The notes below the pieces were generated by a model, which saw only the letters and a list, made by a program, of their open reading frames with translations, did not search any database and was not told where the DNA came from. DNA of 64,000 bases from assembly GCF_036231945.1 (NCBI RefSeq), contig NZ_CP109599.1, positions 744,001 to 808,000 on the forward strand, in the 5' to 3' direction. A program made the position numbers and the translations under genes. The stretch is from Streptomyces sp. NBC_01429 (GTDB lineage Bacteria > Actinomycetota > Actinomycetes > Streptomycetales > Streptomycetaceae). This document shows positions 17,539 through 26,207 of this stretch, piece by piece; the stretch's first letter is position 1; each line of letters starts with the position of its first letter.

Positions 17539-19578
17539 TCACGGTGAGGCGGGGAAGCCCGCGCCCGCCACCCACGCGGCCAGTTCGCGCTGCGCCGCCA
17601 CCCGCAGCTCCGCCGTGGGCGCGGCGGAGCCGTCGGCGACCAGGGCGTAGTGGACGGCCCCGGCTCCGTCCGCGGCCGCCGGGGCGGAGAGCAGCAGGCG
17701 CCGCGCGTCGGTGGTGCCGGGTTCGACGGCCGAGGCGATGGGGTGGTCCGCCGCCCGGCCGCGCGCGGTGTAGTCGGGCAGGCCGGTGACCGTACCGAGG
17801 TCGGAGACGACCGTGGTCGAGGACGGAGCGAACCCGCTCGGCAGATGCAGCTGTGTCGGGGCGGCGCCGGCCCCCTCGGAGCCGGAGCGCCACACCAGCA
17901 CGCCGTACCGTCCGCCGCCCACCAGGCGCGCCGTGCTGGGCATGGTGTCGGGGATGGAGTTCCAGGTCAGGGCCGTGTCCCCGTCCCGGGAGCGGTCCTC
18001 GTAACTGAAGGCGAGGGTACGGCCCGCCACCGCGCCCGGGTAGAGCCGGTCGAGCAGCCGGGCGTCCTGGCGCAGCACGGCCCGGCCCGAGGAGTCGAGC
18101 GCGACGGCGGACAGGTCCTCGTCGTTCCAGGCGTCCCCCGCCGTGAGGACCTTGCCGGCGTTGCCGTTCATCGCCTCGCGGTGGCGGCCGCTGTAGATGT
18201 CCCACTGCCACTGGGTGGCCGAGAGTACGGGCCCCGACCGCGCCGGCGTGGTCCACCAGGCCGCTCCCGGCAGCCGGGTGTCGAGGGCCTGGTACATCGC
18301 CTTGTCGACGGTGGGTGCCTTGTCCGAGGTGTATCCGCTCAGCGGATGGCCGAACTCGCTGACGATCGCGGGGGTGTTGAGCGCCGAGGCGCGGTCGCGG
18401 ACCGTGCCGAAGTCCCCGCTGTACTGGCCGTCCTTCGCCTTGCCCCACATGAAGACCCCGGAGATGGCCTTCTGGTCGTAGAAGTGGGTGTTGAAGACGT
18501 AGCGCTTGCCGAGGACGCCCGCGTCGAGGAGACCGCCCTCCTGCCGGGCGAGGTCCAGATTGGCGTTCCAGAACATGTTGGGTTCGGCGAAGAGCGGCTT
18601 GTCGCGCCAGCCCGCCAGGTCCATCCGGGCCCGGAAGCGCTCGTAGAACGGTACGAGCATGTCCCGTTCCCAGGTGCGGCTGTTCTGACCCGTGGTGTAC
18701 TCGCCCGCGTACGGCTCGTTGTACGGGTTGAAGCCGACGATCCCGGCGAACTGGTCCGCGGTGAGCCGTCCCGCGAGATGGGCCATCGTCCGCTGCGCGG
18801 TGTCGAGGAAGGCGTCCTGGACGGGTACGGAGCGGGTCGGGGCACCGGCTCCCGTGCCCGTGGTGACCGTGAGGACGCGGTTGTGCCAGAAGTCCCGGGT
18901 GGCGTTCTTGACGGCCTGGTTCTGGGTGATGTTCTGGCCCCACAGGACGCAGATGCCACAGGATTCGACGGGGTACCCGCCCGCCTCGACGGCCCAGCGG
19001 GGCGCGCCGTCACCGGTGTACCAGCTGTCCTTGTGGAACAGATGACGGGAGAAGAGGTCCTGGTGGAAGTCGGGGAACACCCGCAGTCCGGCGTCGAGAA
19101 GCGCCTTGATCTGTTCGGTGGCGCGGTCCAGATAGGCGGTGTCGACCTTCCCCGGTTCGGATTCGGCGTGGGCCCAGGACAGCAGGAAGCGCACCGCGTT
19201 GCCGCCGGTGAGTGAGCGCAGTGCGGCAGCGGAGGTGCGGGCGTCCGCCGTACTGGCGAAGGGCAGACCGCCGTTCTCCTCCAGCTTGGTCTCGCCGGAG
19301 ACGTTGAATCCGCGCAGGACGACCTCGCGCCCGTGTCCGTCGGTGAAGCGGGTGCCGTCGGCGGATATCTCGGTGGCCACCACGCCGTCGAACCACAGCG
19401 GGGCGCCGTCCGCCGCCTCGGCGGGCGGGCCGCCGACGGCACCCGCCGCGAGCAGAGCGAGGGCGGCGCCGAGCAGCAGGCTCCGCCGCCCCGGCCCCCG
19501 CCGCCGGGCCAGCGGCCCGGTCAGTCCCCGTACCCGTAACCGCCGTCGCGTACCGCGTGCCGCTGTCGCCATCGCCAT
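17539..19578 (-). CDS. Secreted GH5 glycoside hydrolase, endoglycoceramidase-like
   Basis: A protein of about 679 residues. A basic Arg-rich N-region precedes a hydrophobic signal core (SLLLGAALALLAAGAVG). The GH5 barrel follows, with the acid/base Glu in FNPYNEP (about residue 275) and the nucleophile Glu in IVSEFGHP (about residue 405). The opening DGHGREVVLRGFNVSG, the segment FPDFHQDLFSRHLF and the C-terminal beta-sandwich region match the endoglycoceramidase-type branch rather than classical cellulases. It may therefore cleave glycan from glycolipid or related beta-glucosides; substrate remains inferred. An in-frame GTG nine bases upstream and an ATG six bases downstream are alternative starts, none with a clear ribosome site. 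Confidence 0.85.
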   Translation of the reverse strand: MAMATAARGTRRRLRVRGLTGPLARRRGPGRRSLLLGAALALLAAGAVGGPPAEAADGAPLWFDGVVATEISADGTRFTDGHGREVVLRGFNVSGETKLEENGGLPFASTADARTSAAALRSLTGGNAVRFLLSWAHAESEPGKVDTAYLDRATEQIKALLDAGLRVFPDFHQDLFSRHLFHKDSWYTGDGAPRWAVEAGGYPVESCGICVLWGQNITQNQAVKNATRDFWHNRVLTVTTGTGAGAPTRSVPVQDAFLDTAQRTMAHLAGRLTADQFAGIVGFNPYNEPYAGEYTTGQNSRTWERDMLVPFYERFRARMDLAGWRDKPLFAEPNMFWNANLDLARQEGGLLDAGVLGKRYVFNTHFYDQKAISGVFMWGKAKDGQYSGDFGTVRDRASALNTPAIVSEFGHPLSGYTSDKAPTVDKAMYQALDTRLPGAAWWTTPARSGPVLSATQWQWDIYSGRHREAMNGNAGKVLTAGDAWNDEDLSAVALDSSGRAVLRQDARLLDRLYPGAVAGRTLAFSYEDRSRDGDTALTWNSIPDTMPSTARLVGGGRYGVLVWRSGSEGAGAAPTQLHLPSGFAPSSTTVVSDLGTVTGLPDYTARGRAADHPIASAVEPGTTDARRLLLSAPAAADGAGAVHYALVADGSAAPTAELRVAAQRELAAWVAGAGFPASP

Positions 19579-19597
19579 GCGCACCACACTGGAGTAC

Positions 19598-19611
19598 TTA
19601 CTGACGAGTAG
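19598..19611. promoter_or_regulatory. TetR-type operator-like palindrome upstream of the GH5 gene
   Basis: TTACTGACGAGTAG has TACT/AGTA arms around a 4-base centre and resembles TTACT-N4-AGTAA sites used by TetR-family regulators of lipid metabolism. On the minus strand it lies next to a possible -35 TTGACT, 20 bases before the GH5 start. No regulator gene is adjacent. Confidence 0.4.
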
Positions 19612-19714
19612 TCAATGCCCTTGTCAGAAAGGCGAGTTGACCGGAAGCGGCAGCAAGATCCGGCCCGGTCCTTCGCGCGCGTTCGCGCCCGCGTCCGCGC
19701 TCGCGTCCGCCCCC

Positions 19715-20728
19715 TCAGCCCTCGCGCTGCGGGAGCGGCTCGCCGGTCGCGGCGCGGGCGTAGCGGTGGGCCAGGTCCGCGAAGGCGTCCTTGAGTTCGG
19801 CCGGGCCGACGACCTCGATGCCGGTGTGGAAGCCGCCGATGGCCGCGGCCAGGGCGGGCCAGGACCAGGAGCCCAGGACGAGCCGGCAGCGGTTCGGGCC
19901 GAGTTCCCCGATGACCTCGCCGTCGGTGTAGCGGGACACGACGGCGGCGGGCAGGTCGAGGATCACCTCGCCCCGGCAGGGCCAGTCGCCCGGACCGTCC
20001 GAGCCCCTGAAGCGGCCGGCGACGAAGGCCGCCACGTCGCCGCCGGGCACTTCGCGCGGGGTGAAGCGGGGCCCGGTGGGGGTGCGCGGGGTGATGCGGT
20101 CCGCGCGGAAGGTGCGCCAGTCCGCGCGGTCGAGGTCCCAGGCGACGAGGTACCACCGGCCGCCCCGGGTGACGAGGTGGTGGGGCTGGACCCGGCGCCA
20201 GGGAAGTTCCGCGACGCCGGGGGCGGCCCCCGGCGGGAACGCGGGAGGGTAGTCGAAACGCAGCTCCTCGCGGGCGTGGACGGCGGCGTTGAGCGCCATC
20301 AGCACCCCGCTGTCCACCTGTGGATTCGACCGGGTGTCCGGCTGCTCGACGGCGGTGACCCGCACGGTGTCGATACGGCGGCGCAGCCGGGCGGGCATGA
20401 CCTGCCGGACGGTGTTCAGCGCGCGGGCCGCCGCTTCCCCGATGTCCGCACCGGTGGTGGCGGCGATCCGCAGGGCGACGGCGAGGGCGACGGCCTGCTC
20501 GTCGTCGAAGAGCAGCGGGGGCAGCTCCGTGCCGGCGTCGAGCCGGTACCCGCCGTCGGGGCCTTTGGCGGCCACGACCGGGTACCCCAGTTCGCGCAGC
20601 CGGTCGATGTCGCGGCGCACGGTACGCGGGCTGATGTCCAGCCGCTCGGCCAGCAGCGCGCCGGGCCAGTCGCGGCGTGCCTGGAGCAGCGAGAGCAGCG
20701 AGAGCAGTCGCGCGGAGGTCTTCGGCAT
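19715..20728 (-). CDS. WYL-domain transcriptional regulator (HTH_11 + WYL)
   Basis: A 337-residue DNA-binding regulator. The N-terminal winged helix (about 5-60) reads RLLSLLSLLQARRDWPG, then LDISPRTVRRDIDRLRELGYPV. It is followed by a WYL ligand-sensing domain (about 130-200; HHLVTRGGRWYLVAWDLDR) and the C-terminal WCX region. Proteins of this type are repressors or activators that sense small molecules or nucleic acid fragments. It is divergent from a DinB-family gene across about 140 bases, a common arrangement in Streptomyces, so it may control that gene. An ATG three codons upstream is an alternative start; neither has good Shine-Dalgarno spacing. Confidence 0.88.
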   Translation of the reverse strand: MPKTSARLLSLLSLLQARRDWPGALLAERLDISPRTVRRDIDRLRELGYPVVAAKGPDGGYRLDAGTELPPLLFDDEQAVALAVALRIAATTGADIGEAAARALNTVRQVMPARLRRRIDTVRVTAVEQPDTRSNPQVDSGVLMALNAAVHAREELRFDYPPAFPPGAAPGVAELPWRRVQPHHLVTRGGRWYLVAWDLDRADWRTFRADRITPRTPTGPRFTPREVPGGDVAAFVAGRFRGSDGPGDWPCRGEVILDLPAAVVSRYTDGEVIGELGPNRCRLVLGSWSWPALAAAIGGFHTGIEVVGPAELKDAFADLAHRYARAATGEPLPQREG

Positions 20729-20876
20729 GACTCCCATACTGCCGCGAGAAGAGGCCACATCCTGACCGCTTCTCCTGCGACTGTGGTTCCTGGCCGCTCC
20801 TGCGGGACGACGAGCCGGACCGGGCGCCAGAGACCTCGCGCCGGAGAACGAGAACGACCGGAAGGCCCTGATCACC

Positions 20877-21455
20877 ATGACCACCCCGACCACTCCCCGC
20901 GCCACCCTCGACGCCGAGCGGACCGACCTGCTCGCCGCGCTCGCGGCGGCGCGGTCCGCCCTGACCAGGACCGTCGGCGGGATCAGCGACGAGCAGGGCG
21001 GCGAGCACCCGACGGTCAGCGCGCTCAGCCTGGGCGGGCTGGTCAAGCATGTCGCGTCCATCGAGGAGGGCTGGCTGCGCTTCGCCGTCGACGGCCCGTC
21101 GGCGCTGAACTACGACCTGCCCGAGGGCGTCACCTGGGCCGACTTCAGGGCCGGTACAGCGACCGAGTATCCGCAGTGGGCGATCGACCACCGGAACAAC
21201 TTCCGGATGCTGCCCGGCGAGACGCTGGCCGGAATCATCGCGCGCTACGAGGAGGTCGCCGCCAGGACCGAGGAGATCATCGCCTCCGTACCCGATCTGT
21301 CGGCGACGCACCCGCTGCCGGAGGCGCCCTGGCACGAGCCGGGAGAGGTGCGCAGCGTGCGCCGGGTGCTGACGCATGTCATCGCGGAGACCGCCCAGCA
21401 CGCCGGACACGCGGACATCCTGCGCGAGACGCTCGACGGCGGGACGGCGACCTGA
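20877..21455 (+). CDS. DinB-family (DUF664-like) protein
   Basis: A 192-residue four-helix-bundle protein of the DinB/YfiT/mycothiol-transferase superfamily. Candidate metal ligands are the His in GLVKHVASIEEGW (about 58) and the two in ETAQHAGHADILRE near the C-terminus. In actinobacteria such proteins often transfer mycothiol or act on thiol/xenobiotic substrates, but no substrate can be read from sequence. It is divergent from the WYL regulator. Confidence 0.85.
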   Translation: MTTPTTPRATLDAERTDLLAALAAARSALTRTVGGISDEQGGEHPTVSALSLGGLVKHVASIEEGWLRFAVDGPSALNYDLPEGVTWADFRAGTATEYPQWAIDHRNNFRMLPGETLAGIIARYEEVAARTEEIIASVPDLSATHPLPEAPWHEPGEVRSVRRVLTHVIAETAQHAGHADILRETLDGGTAT

Positions 21456-21621
21456 GCGCGGTGCCGGTCCCGGGGGCCGGGGGCCGGGCCGGGCGCCGTC
21501 CGACCGCGTTCGCCCCGGCGGTCCGGCCGCCGCCGCCGCGTGCCTGGCGCGGACCGGCCGCCGCGGCCGCGCCGCGCCCGGAGACGGACTGCGGCCCCGC
21601 CCGCCGCGCGCCGCCGGGCGG

Positions 21622-22242
21622 GTGTCGGTGGCCGCGACCCGGCGGAACAACGCGCTGCTCTTCTCGTCCGCACCCCGCCGGTACGTCTACCTCGCCCTGT
21701 GGATCCCCAACGGCCTGATCGTCGGCTGCGAGTCCCTCTACGTCCCGTACGCGCTCCCGTACGGGCCCGGGTACGCGGGGGCGCTCCTCGCCTTCGCCGC
21801 GCTCGGCATGCTGGCCGGGGACCTGGTGGCCGGGCGGTTCCTCCCCCGGCGGTGGCGGGGGAGGCTGGGCGTTCCGCTGTATCTGCTGCTCGCCGCCCCG
21901 TACCCGCTGCTCGCCCTGCGACCGGCGGCGCCCGCCGCGTTGGCCGTCGTCACCGTCGCCTCCGTCGGCTACGCGGGGAGCCTGCTGTTCCAGGAACGGC
22001 TGATGGCGCTGGTCCCGGACGGACTGACCGGGCACGCCCTCGGGCTCCAGTCGTCCGGGACGCTCACCGCGCAGGGCGTGGGCGCCGCGCTCGCCGGGGG
22101 CGTGGCAGAGTACACCTCGGCCGGGACGGCGATGGCGGTGCTGGCGGCACTCTCCCTCACGGTGACCCTCGCCCTCGCCCCGGGGCTGCGCCCACGCGTC
22201 AGCCCCGGTACGTCTCCAGCAGCCGCAGCCACACCTCGCTGA
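21622..22242 (+). pseudogene. C-terminal half of an MFS transporter (N-terminal half missing)
   Basis: About 206 residues resembling only the second half of a major facilitator protein: RNNALLFSSAPRRYVYLALWIPNGL followed by about five or six hydrophobic helices and a hydrophilic tail. No other frame upstream encodes the first six helices, because the DinB gene ends 166 bases before it and the intervening DNA is low-complexity GC-rich sequence. A full MFS exporter would be about 400 residues. I read this as a deletion remnant, although a GTG at the start given could still yield a short membrane protein. Its 3' end overlaps the convergent flavoprotein gene by 44 bases. Confidence 0.6.
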
Positions 22243-23638
22243 TCGTCGGGTACGCGGGCACCGCGTGCCAGAGGCGGTCGATCGGGACCTCGCCGACGAC
22301 CGCGACGGTGGCGGAGTGGAGCAGTTCGCCGACGGCGGGGCCGGCGAAGGTGACGCCGAGGAGGGTTTCGCCGTCCAGGTCGACGATCATGCGGGCGTGC
22401 CCCCGGTAGCCGTCGGCGTAGAGGGCGGCGCCCGCGACTCCGGCGAGGTCGTAGTCGACCGCGCGCACCCGGCGGCCCGCCGACTCGGCCTCGGCGAGGG
22501 TGAGGCCGACCGAGGCGATCTCCGGGTCGGTGAAGACGACTTGGGTGACGGCCCGGTGGTCGGCGGTCGCCGCGTGGGCGGTCCAGGGGGCCGAGCCGAG
22601 CGCCTTGACGCCCTGGGACCTGGCGGCGATGGAGGCGCCCGCCACCCGTGCCTGGTACTTGCCCTGGTGGGTGAGGAGGGCGCGGTGGTTGACGTCGCCG
22701 ACCGCGTAGAGCCAGTCGCTGCCCTCGACCCGGCAGCTGTCGTCGACCGTGAGCCAGGAGCCCGGCTCCAGCCCGACGGAGTCGAGGCCGAGGTCGTCCG
22801 TGCGCGGGGCGCGGCCGGTGGCGAAGAGCACCTCGTCGGCCTCGACGCGCTCGCCGTCCGCGAAGGTGACGGTGACGGGCCCGGTGGAGCCGTCGCGCTC
22901 GACGGCGCTGACGGAGACGCCCGTACGGACGGTGGCGCCCGCCTCGGTCAGCGCCTGGGCGACCAGTTCACCGGCGAAGGGCTCCATCCGGGGGAGCAGG
23001 CCCTCGCCGCGCACCAGCAGGGTGACCTCGGCTCCCAGGGCCCGCCACGCCGTGGCCATCTCCACGCCGACCACTCCGCCGCCGACCACGACGAGCCGGG
23101 CGGGCACCCGCTGGGCGCTGGTCGCCTCGCGGCTGGTCCACGGCGCGGCGTCGGCGAGCCCCGGGAGATCGGGCAGTACGGCGCGGCTGCCGGTGCACAC
23201 GGCGACGGCGTGCCGGGCGGTCAGCACCAGCCGTTCGCCGTCGGGGCCGGTGACGGTGACGCGCTTCGGCCCGTCCAGCCGCCCGTGTCCGCGGTGGATC
23301 GCGGCGCCGATGCCGTCCAGCCAGGCGACCTGGCCGTCGTCCTTCCAGTGCGAGGTGAACGCGTCGCGGTGGGCGAGTACGGCCGGTGTGTCGAGCGGTC
23401 CTTGTACGGACCCGCTCAGCCCCGGCACCCGGCGGGCCTCGGCGCGGGCGATCGCCGGGCGCAGCAGGGCCTTGCTGGGCATGCAGGCCCAGTACGAGCA
23501 CTCGCCGCCGATCAGTTCGCTCTCCACGACGGCCACGCTCAGACCGGCCGCCCTGACCCGGTCGGCCACGTTCTCACCGACCGGTCCCGCACCCAGCACC
23601 ACGACGTCGTACTCAAGGGTTTCCGTCACTACTGTCAT
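22199..23638 (-). CDS. FAD/NAD(P)-dependent pyridine nucleotide-disulfide oxidoreductase
   Basis: A 479-residue class I disulfide reductase of the lipoamide dehydrogenase / mercuric reductase type. The FAD Rossmann motif VVVLGAGPVGE is at the N-terminus, followed by the redox-active pair in GGECSYWACMPSKAL (CxxxxC, about residue 40). The NAD(P)-binding motif VVVGGGVVGVEMA is near the middle, then FATGRAPRTDD and the C-terminal dimerisation domain. That domain lacks the HxxxxE catalytic dyad I would expect in a classical lipoamide dehydrogenase, showing HSATVAVVGE instead, so the substrate is open. The start shown fits the family N-terminus; a GTG 12 codons upstream is possible. It is divergent from a thioredoxin gene, suggesting a thiol-redox role. 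Confidence 0.85.
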   Translation of the reverse strand: MTVVTETLEYDVVVLGAGPVGENVADRVRAAGLSVAVVESELIGGECSYWACMPSKALLRPAIARAEARRVPGLSGSVQGPLDTPAVLAHRDAFTSHWKDDGQVAWLDGIGAAIHRGHGRLDGPKRVTVTGPDGERLVLTARHAVAVCTGSRAVLPDLPGLADAAPWTSREATSAQRVPARLVVVGGGVVGVEMATAWRALGAEVTLLVRGEGLLPRMEPFAGELVAQALTEAGATVRTGVSVSAVERDGSTGPVTVTFADGERVEADEVLFATGRAPRTDDLGLDSVGLEPGSWLTVDDSCRVEGSDWLYAVGDVNHRALLTHQGKYQARVAGASIAARSQGVKALGSAPWTAHAATADHRAVTQVVFTDPEIASVGLTLAEAESAGRRVRAVDYDLAGVAGAALYADGYRGHARMIVDLDGETLLGVTFAGPAVGELLHSATVAVVGEVPIDRLWHAVPAYPTISEVWLRLLETYRG

Positions 23639-23777
23639 GGGGTCAGTCTGCTGGGCGGTCCCCGGCATGGCCACACGATCTTCGGGCAGGGGCCAGTCGA
23701 CCGAGTCAGGAATACGCCGGCGGCGACGGCCGTTGTCGCAGGCGGTTCACCCGAAGAGCAGGAAGAGGTAGCGGACC

Positions 23778-24176
23778 ATGGCAACGGTGGAACTCACCAA
23801 GGAGAACTTCGACCGGACGGTGTCGGAGAACGACTTCATCCTGATCGACTTCTGGGCTTCCTGGTGCGGTCCCTGCCGCCAGTTCGCCCCGGTCTACGAG
23901 AAGGCGTCGGAGCGGCACGACGATCTGGTCTTCGCGAAGGTGGACACGGAGGCGCAGCAGGAGCTGGCCGCCGCGTTCGACATCCGTTCCATCCCGACGC
24001 TGATGATCGTGCGGGACAACGTCGCGGTGTTCGCCCAGCCCGGCGCGCTGCCGGAGACGGCCCTGGAGGACGTGATCGGCCAGGCGCGCGCGCTCGACAT
24101 GGACGAGGTGCGCAAGTCGGTGGCGGAGGCCGAGGCGAAGAACCAGGCGGGCGAGGGCGCCGAGGGCTCCGGCTGA
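23778..24176 (+). CDS. Thioredoxin
   Basis: A 132-residue thioredoxin with the canonical WCGPC active site (FWASWCGPCRQFAP, about residues 28-41), the cis-Pro segment IRSIPTLMI and an acidic, Lys/Ala/Gly-rich C-terminal extension of about 25 residues beyond the usual fold. GGAAGAGG precedes the ATG. It should act as a cytosolic protein disulfide reductant. It is divergent from a disulfide oxidoreductase, across about 140 bases, which may or may not be its reductase. Confidence 0.95.
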   Translation: MATVELTKENFDRTVSENDFILIDFWASWCGPCRQFAPVYEKASERHDDLVFAKVDTEAQQELAAAFDIRSIPTLMIVRDNVAVFAQPGALPETALEDVIGQARALDMDEVRKSVAEAEAKNQAGEGAEGSG

Positions 24177-24269
24177 GCGCGGCCGAGGGCGCGGACCGGC
24201 GGATACATACGGACCGGCGGATGCGGACGGGCTGACGAAGACCGGCTGACGCGGATCGGCCGACGAGGA

Positions 24270-24539
24270 TCAGGTGACCGGCGCGGCGACGACACGGACC
24301 GAGAGGCCGTAGTCGATCTCCGCGCCGTCGACCAGCAGCGCTTCGACCGTGCGGGTCCCGGGGTCGATGTCCGCCTCCATCCCGTTGCCCGCGTAGCGCG
24401 GATAGCCGGACTCCCCCGTCTCGCCCGTCGCCTCCACCACGGCGGAGCGCAGGGCGTGCGCGGAGGTGGGCGGGGTCTCGTCGGAGTCGGTGAAACCGGC
24501 GACCAGCAGGATCTCGAAGCGCCGCGGAACGGTAGTCAT
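24270..24539 (-). CDS. Hypothetical protein (89 aa)
   Basis: A soluble acidic protein with the opening MTTVPRRFEILLVAGF, a central DETPPTSAHALRSAVVEATGE and a C-terminal beta-rich stretch. I do not recognise the family and see no catalytic motif. The gene appears leaderless: a TAGCGT box lies six bases before the ATG on the coding strand. It is divergent from the PemK-like gene. Confidence 0.6.
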   Translation of the reverse strand: MTTVPRRFEILLVAGFTDSDETPPTSAHALRSAVVEATGETGESGYPRYAGNGMEADIDPGTRTVEALLVDGAEIDYGLSVRVVAAPVT

Positions 24540-24545
24540 GCCTCG

Positions 24546-24551
24546 ACGCTA
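24546..24551 (-). promoter_or_regulatory. -10 box of a leaderless promoter
   Basis: On the minus strand TAGCGT ends six bases before the ATG of the 89-residue hypothetical protein, leaving no room for a ribosome site, so the transcript probably starts at the ATG. Confidence 0.45.
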
Positions 24552-24641
24552 GCCACCGGCCACCGCCCCCGCATGTCGCGGCGGCCGGCGGAACGCGCCC
24601 CGCCAACCCCGCCGTGACGTGCGGGATCTACCCTCTTGCGG

Positions 24642-25133
24642 ATGACCTTCCTTTCCTCTGCCGGCAACGGCAACGGCAGCCGCGACAGCGACCGTGACCA
24701 TGAGACCGACTTCCCCGGCCGCCGGGGCCCGAGCGCGACCACCGAGGCCGACCCGCGCGACGTGGGCCGCGTCCGTACCTCGTACGCCCCGGAGCACGAC
24801 GGCGACCCCGACCCCGGCGAGATCGTCTGGACCTGGGTGCCGTTCGAGGAGAACGACGGGCGTGGCAAGGACCGGCCGGTGCTGGTGGTCGCCCGGGAGA
24901 CGGCCGGTACGGTGCTCGCCGTACAGCTCTCCAGCAAGCGCCACGACACGGACCGCGAGTGGGTGCCGATCGGCGTCGGGCCGTGGGACCGGGAGGGCCG
25001 CGAGTCCTGGGTGGACATCGACCGGGTGCTGCGTCTGCACGACGCGGGCATGCGGCGCGAGGCGTGTGCCCTGGACCGGGGACGGTTCAATCTGGTGGTG
25101 AACCGGCTGCGGGAGCGCTACGGCTGGAGCTGA
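24642..25133 (+). CDS. PemK/MazF-family protein
   Basis: A 163-residue protein. After a disordered Asn/Asp/Ser-rich N-terminus (about 1-55) comes a PemK/MazF-like beta-barrel: GEIVWTWVPFEENDGRGKDRPVLVVARE, then a strand with VQLSSK and a C-terminal helix FNLVVNRLRERYG. Family members include mRNA-cleaving toxins, but no antitoxin gene is adjacent and this form is widespread in Streptomyces, so a housekeeping or inactive role is possible. The ATG start is preferred over a TTG two codons upstream. Confidence 0.75.
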   Translation: MTFLSSAGNGNGSRDSDRDHETDFPGRRGPSATTEADPRDVGRVRTSYAPEHDGDPDPGEIVWTWVPFEENDGRGKDRPVLVVARETAGTVLAVQLSSKRHDTDREWVPIGVGPWDREGRESWVDIDRVLRLHDAGMRREACALDRGRFNLVVNRLRERYGWS

Positions 25134-25185
25134 CCGCCCGCACCCGGCCGACGGCCCGGCGCGCGGCGGCGGGCGGACCGGGCCG

Positions 25186-26031
25186 TCAGCGCTTCAGCAC
25201 CCGCCGGAACGCCCCCAGGGTGGCCGCGTCCGCCGTACGGTCCAGGACCGCGAAGACGGCCTCGTCGAAGCGGTCGGCGAACCGGCCGCCGCCGGTCAGG
25301 AGCGTCGCGAACGACTCGGCGACCGTCGCCGGGTCGTTGCGGAAGACCCCGCACCCCCAGGCGCCGAGCACCAGCCGCCGGTAGCCGCGCTCCGCCGCCG
25401 TCTCCAGCACCCGTTCCGCGCGGGCGGCGAGCGCGGCGGCGATCAGCGGCACCTCGTCGGGGGCGCGCCGCGCGATCACGCCCGCGTTGGGCGCGGCGGC
25501 GGTGAGGAAGCCGGCCTCGTACGGCGTGTCGAGCAGCCGGCCCCGGTCGTCGCGGAAGACCGGGACCCCGGGCGAGTGGATCACCCGGTCGCTGTAGAAC
25601 GGGCCGCGGTCGGCGCGGTGGTACGCGTAGAACTCGGGCGCGCGCAGCAGGGTGGTGTACAGGGCGGAGCCCCGGCAGAGCGCCTCCTCCTGCGCCTGCG
25701 CGCCGTTGAGGTAGCCGCCGCCGGGGTTGCGCGCCGAGGCGAAGTTGAGGACGGCCACCGCGCCGGGGCGCTCCCGCGTCAGCCGCCGGGCGGCGGCGAG
25801 GCTGGACTCACCGGTCACCTCGACGGTGGCCTCGGCGGGCGCCGCCCGGGGGTGCGTACCCCGGTCCCGACCAGGCACCGCGACGGGTCCGGGACCGTAC
25901 ATCCGCGTGCCCGCCACCGCCGCGTCCAGGGCCGCGCGAAGGTCGACGTCGCGGCCGTCGGCCGCCCGGTATCCCCCCGTTCGGACGATCTCCTCGGTTT
26001 CCTTGGCGATCCCCCGCAGCCGTGCGCTCAT
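25186..26031 (-). CDS. TIGR02452-family PARG-type macrodomain protein
   Basis: A 281-residue protein carrying the bacterial poly(ADP-ribose) glycohydrolase signature: NFASARNPGGGYLNGAQAQEE (about residues 105-125), a GGG loop followed by Gln-Glu-Glu, the second Glu being the expected catalytic residue. Later conserved blocks SPGVPVFRDD, AAPNAG and LVLGAWGCGVFRNDP complete the macrodomain. It should bind or hydrolyse ADP-ribose modifications in the cytosol. The ATG chosen starts the conserved MSARLRGIAKETEEI. It is divergent from egtA. Confidence 0.88.
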   Translation of the reverse strand: MSARLRGIAKETEEIVRTGGYRAADGRDVDLRAALDAAVAGTRMYGPGPVAVPGRDRGTHPRAAPAEATVEVTGESSLAAARRLTRERPGAVAVLNFASARNPGGGYLNGAQAQEEALCRGSALYTTLLRAPEFYAYHRADRGPFYSDRVIHSPGVPVFRDDRGRLLDTPYEAGFLTAAAPNAGVIARRAPDEVPLIAAALAARAERVLETAAERGYRRLVLGAWGCGVFRNDPATVAESFATLLTGGGRFADRFDEAVFAVLDRTADAATLGAFRRVLKR

Positions 26032-26105
26032 AAGGCGAATCCTGAGTGAACGATCTCCCCCGGGGCAACCGGATTTCTGACGGAACAGTGACCATGGGGG
26101 CACTC

Positions 26106-26136
26106 TTGTGCGAAGCGGCGAGAGTGGCTTTAGGTT
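26106..26136 (+). promoter_or_regulatory. Candidate promoter of the egt operon
   Basis: TTGTGC (26106-26111) and TAGGTT (26131-26136) separated by 19 bases form a plausible vegetative promoter about 70 bases before egtA. They are identified by eye only. Confidence 0.35.
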
Positions 26137-26207
26137 GGACGAAGCGCTCCGCTCCCCCTGCCCGGGGGCGGAGTCCGGTCATGGTCTTCGACAGGAGGAT
26201 CCGGCCC

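Noticed and set aside
20738..21061. N-terminal extension of the WYL regulator by about 108 residues
   Set aside because: The extension is antisense to the DinB gene and low-complexity; the conserved regulator starts at the HTH.
24636..25133. Toxin-antitoxin pair including the PemK/MazF-like gene
   Set aside because: Neither neighbour resembles an antitoxin (no AbrB, RHH or similar fold, and the next gene is divergent), so only the single protein is annotated.
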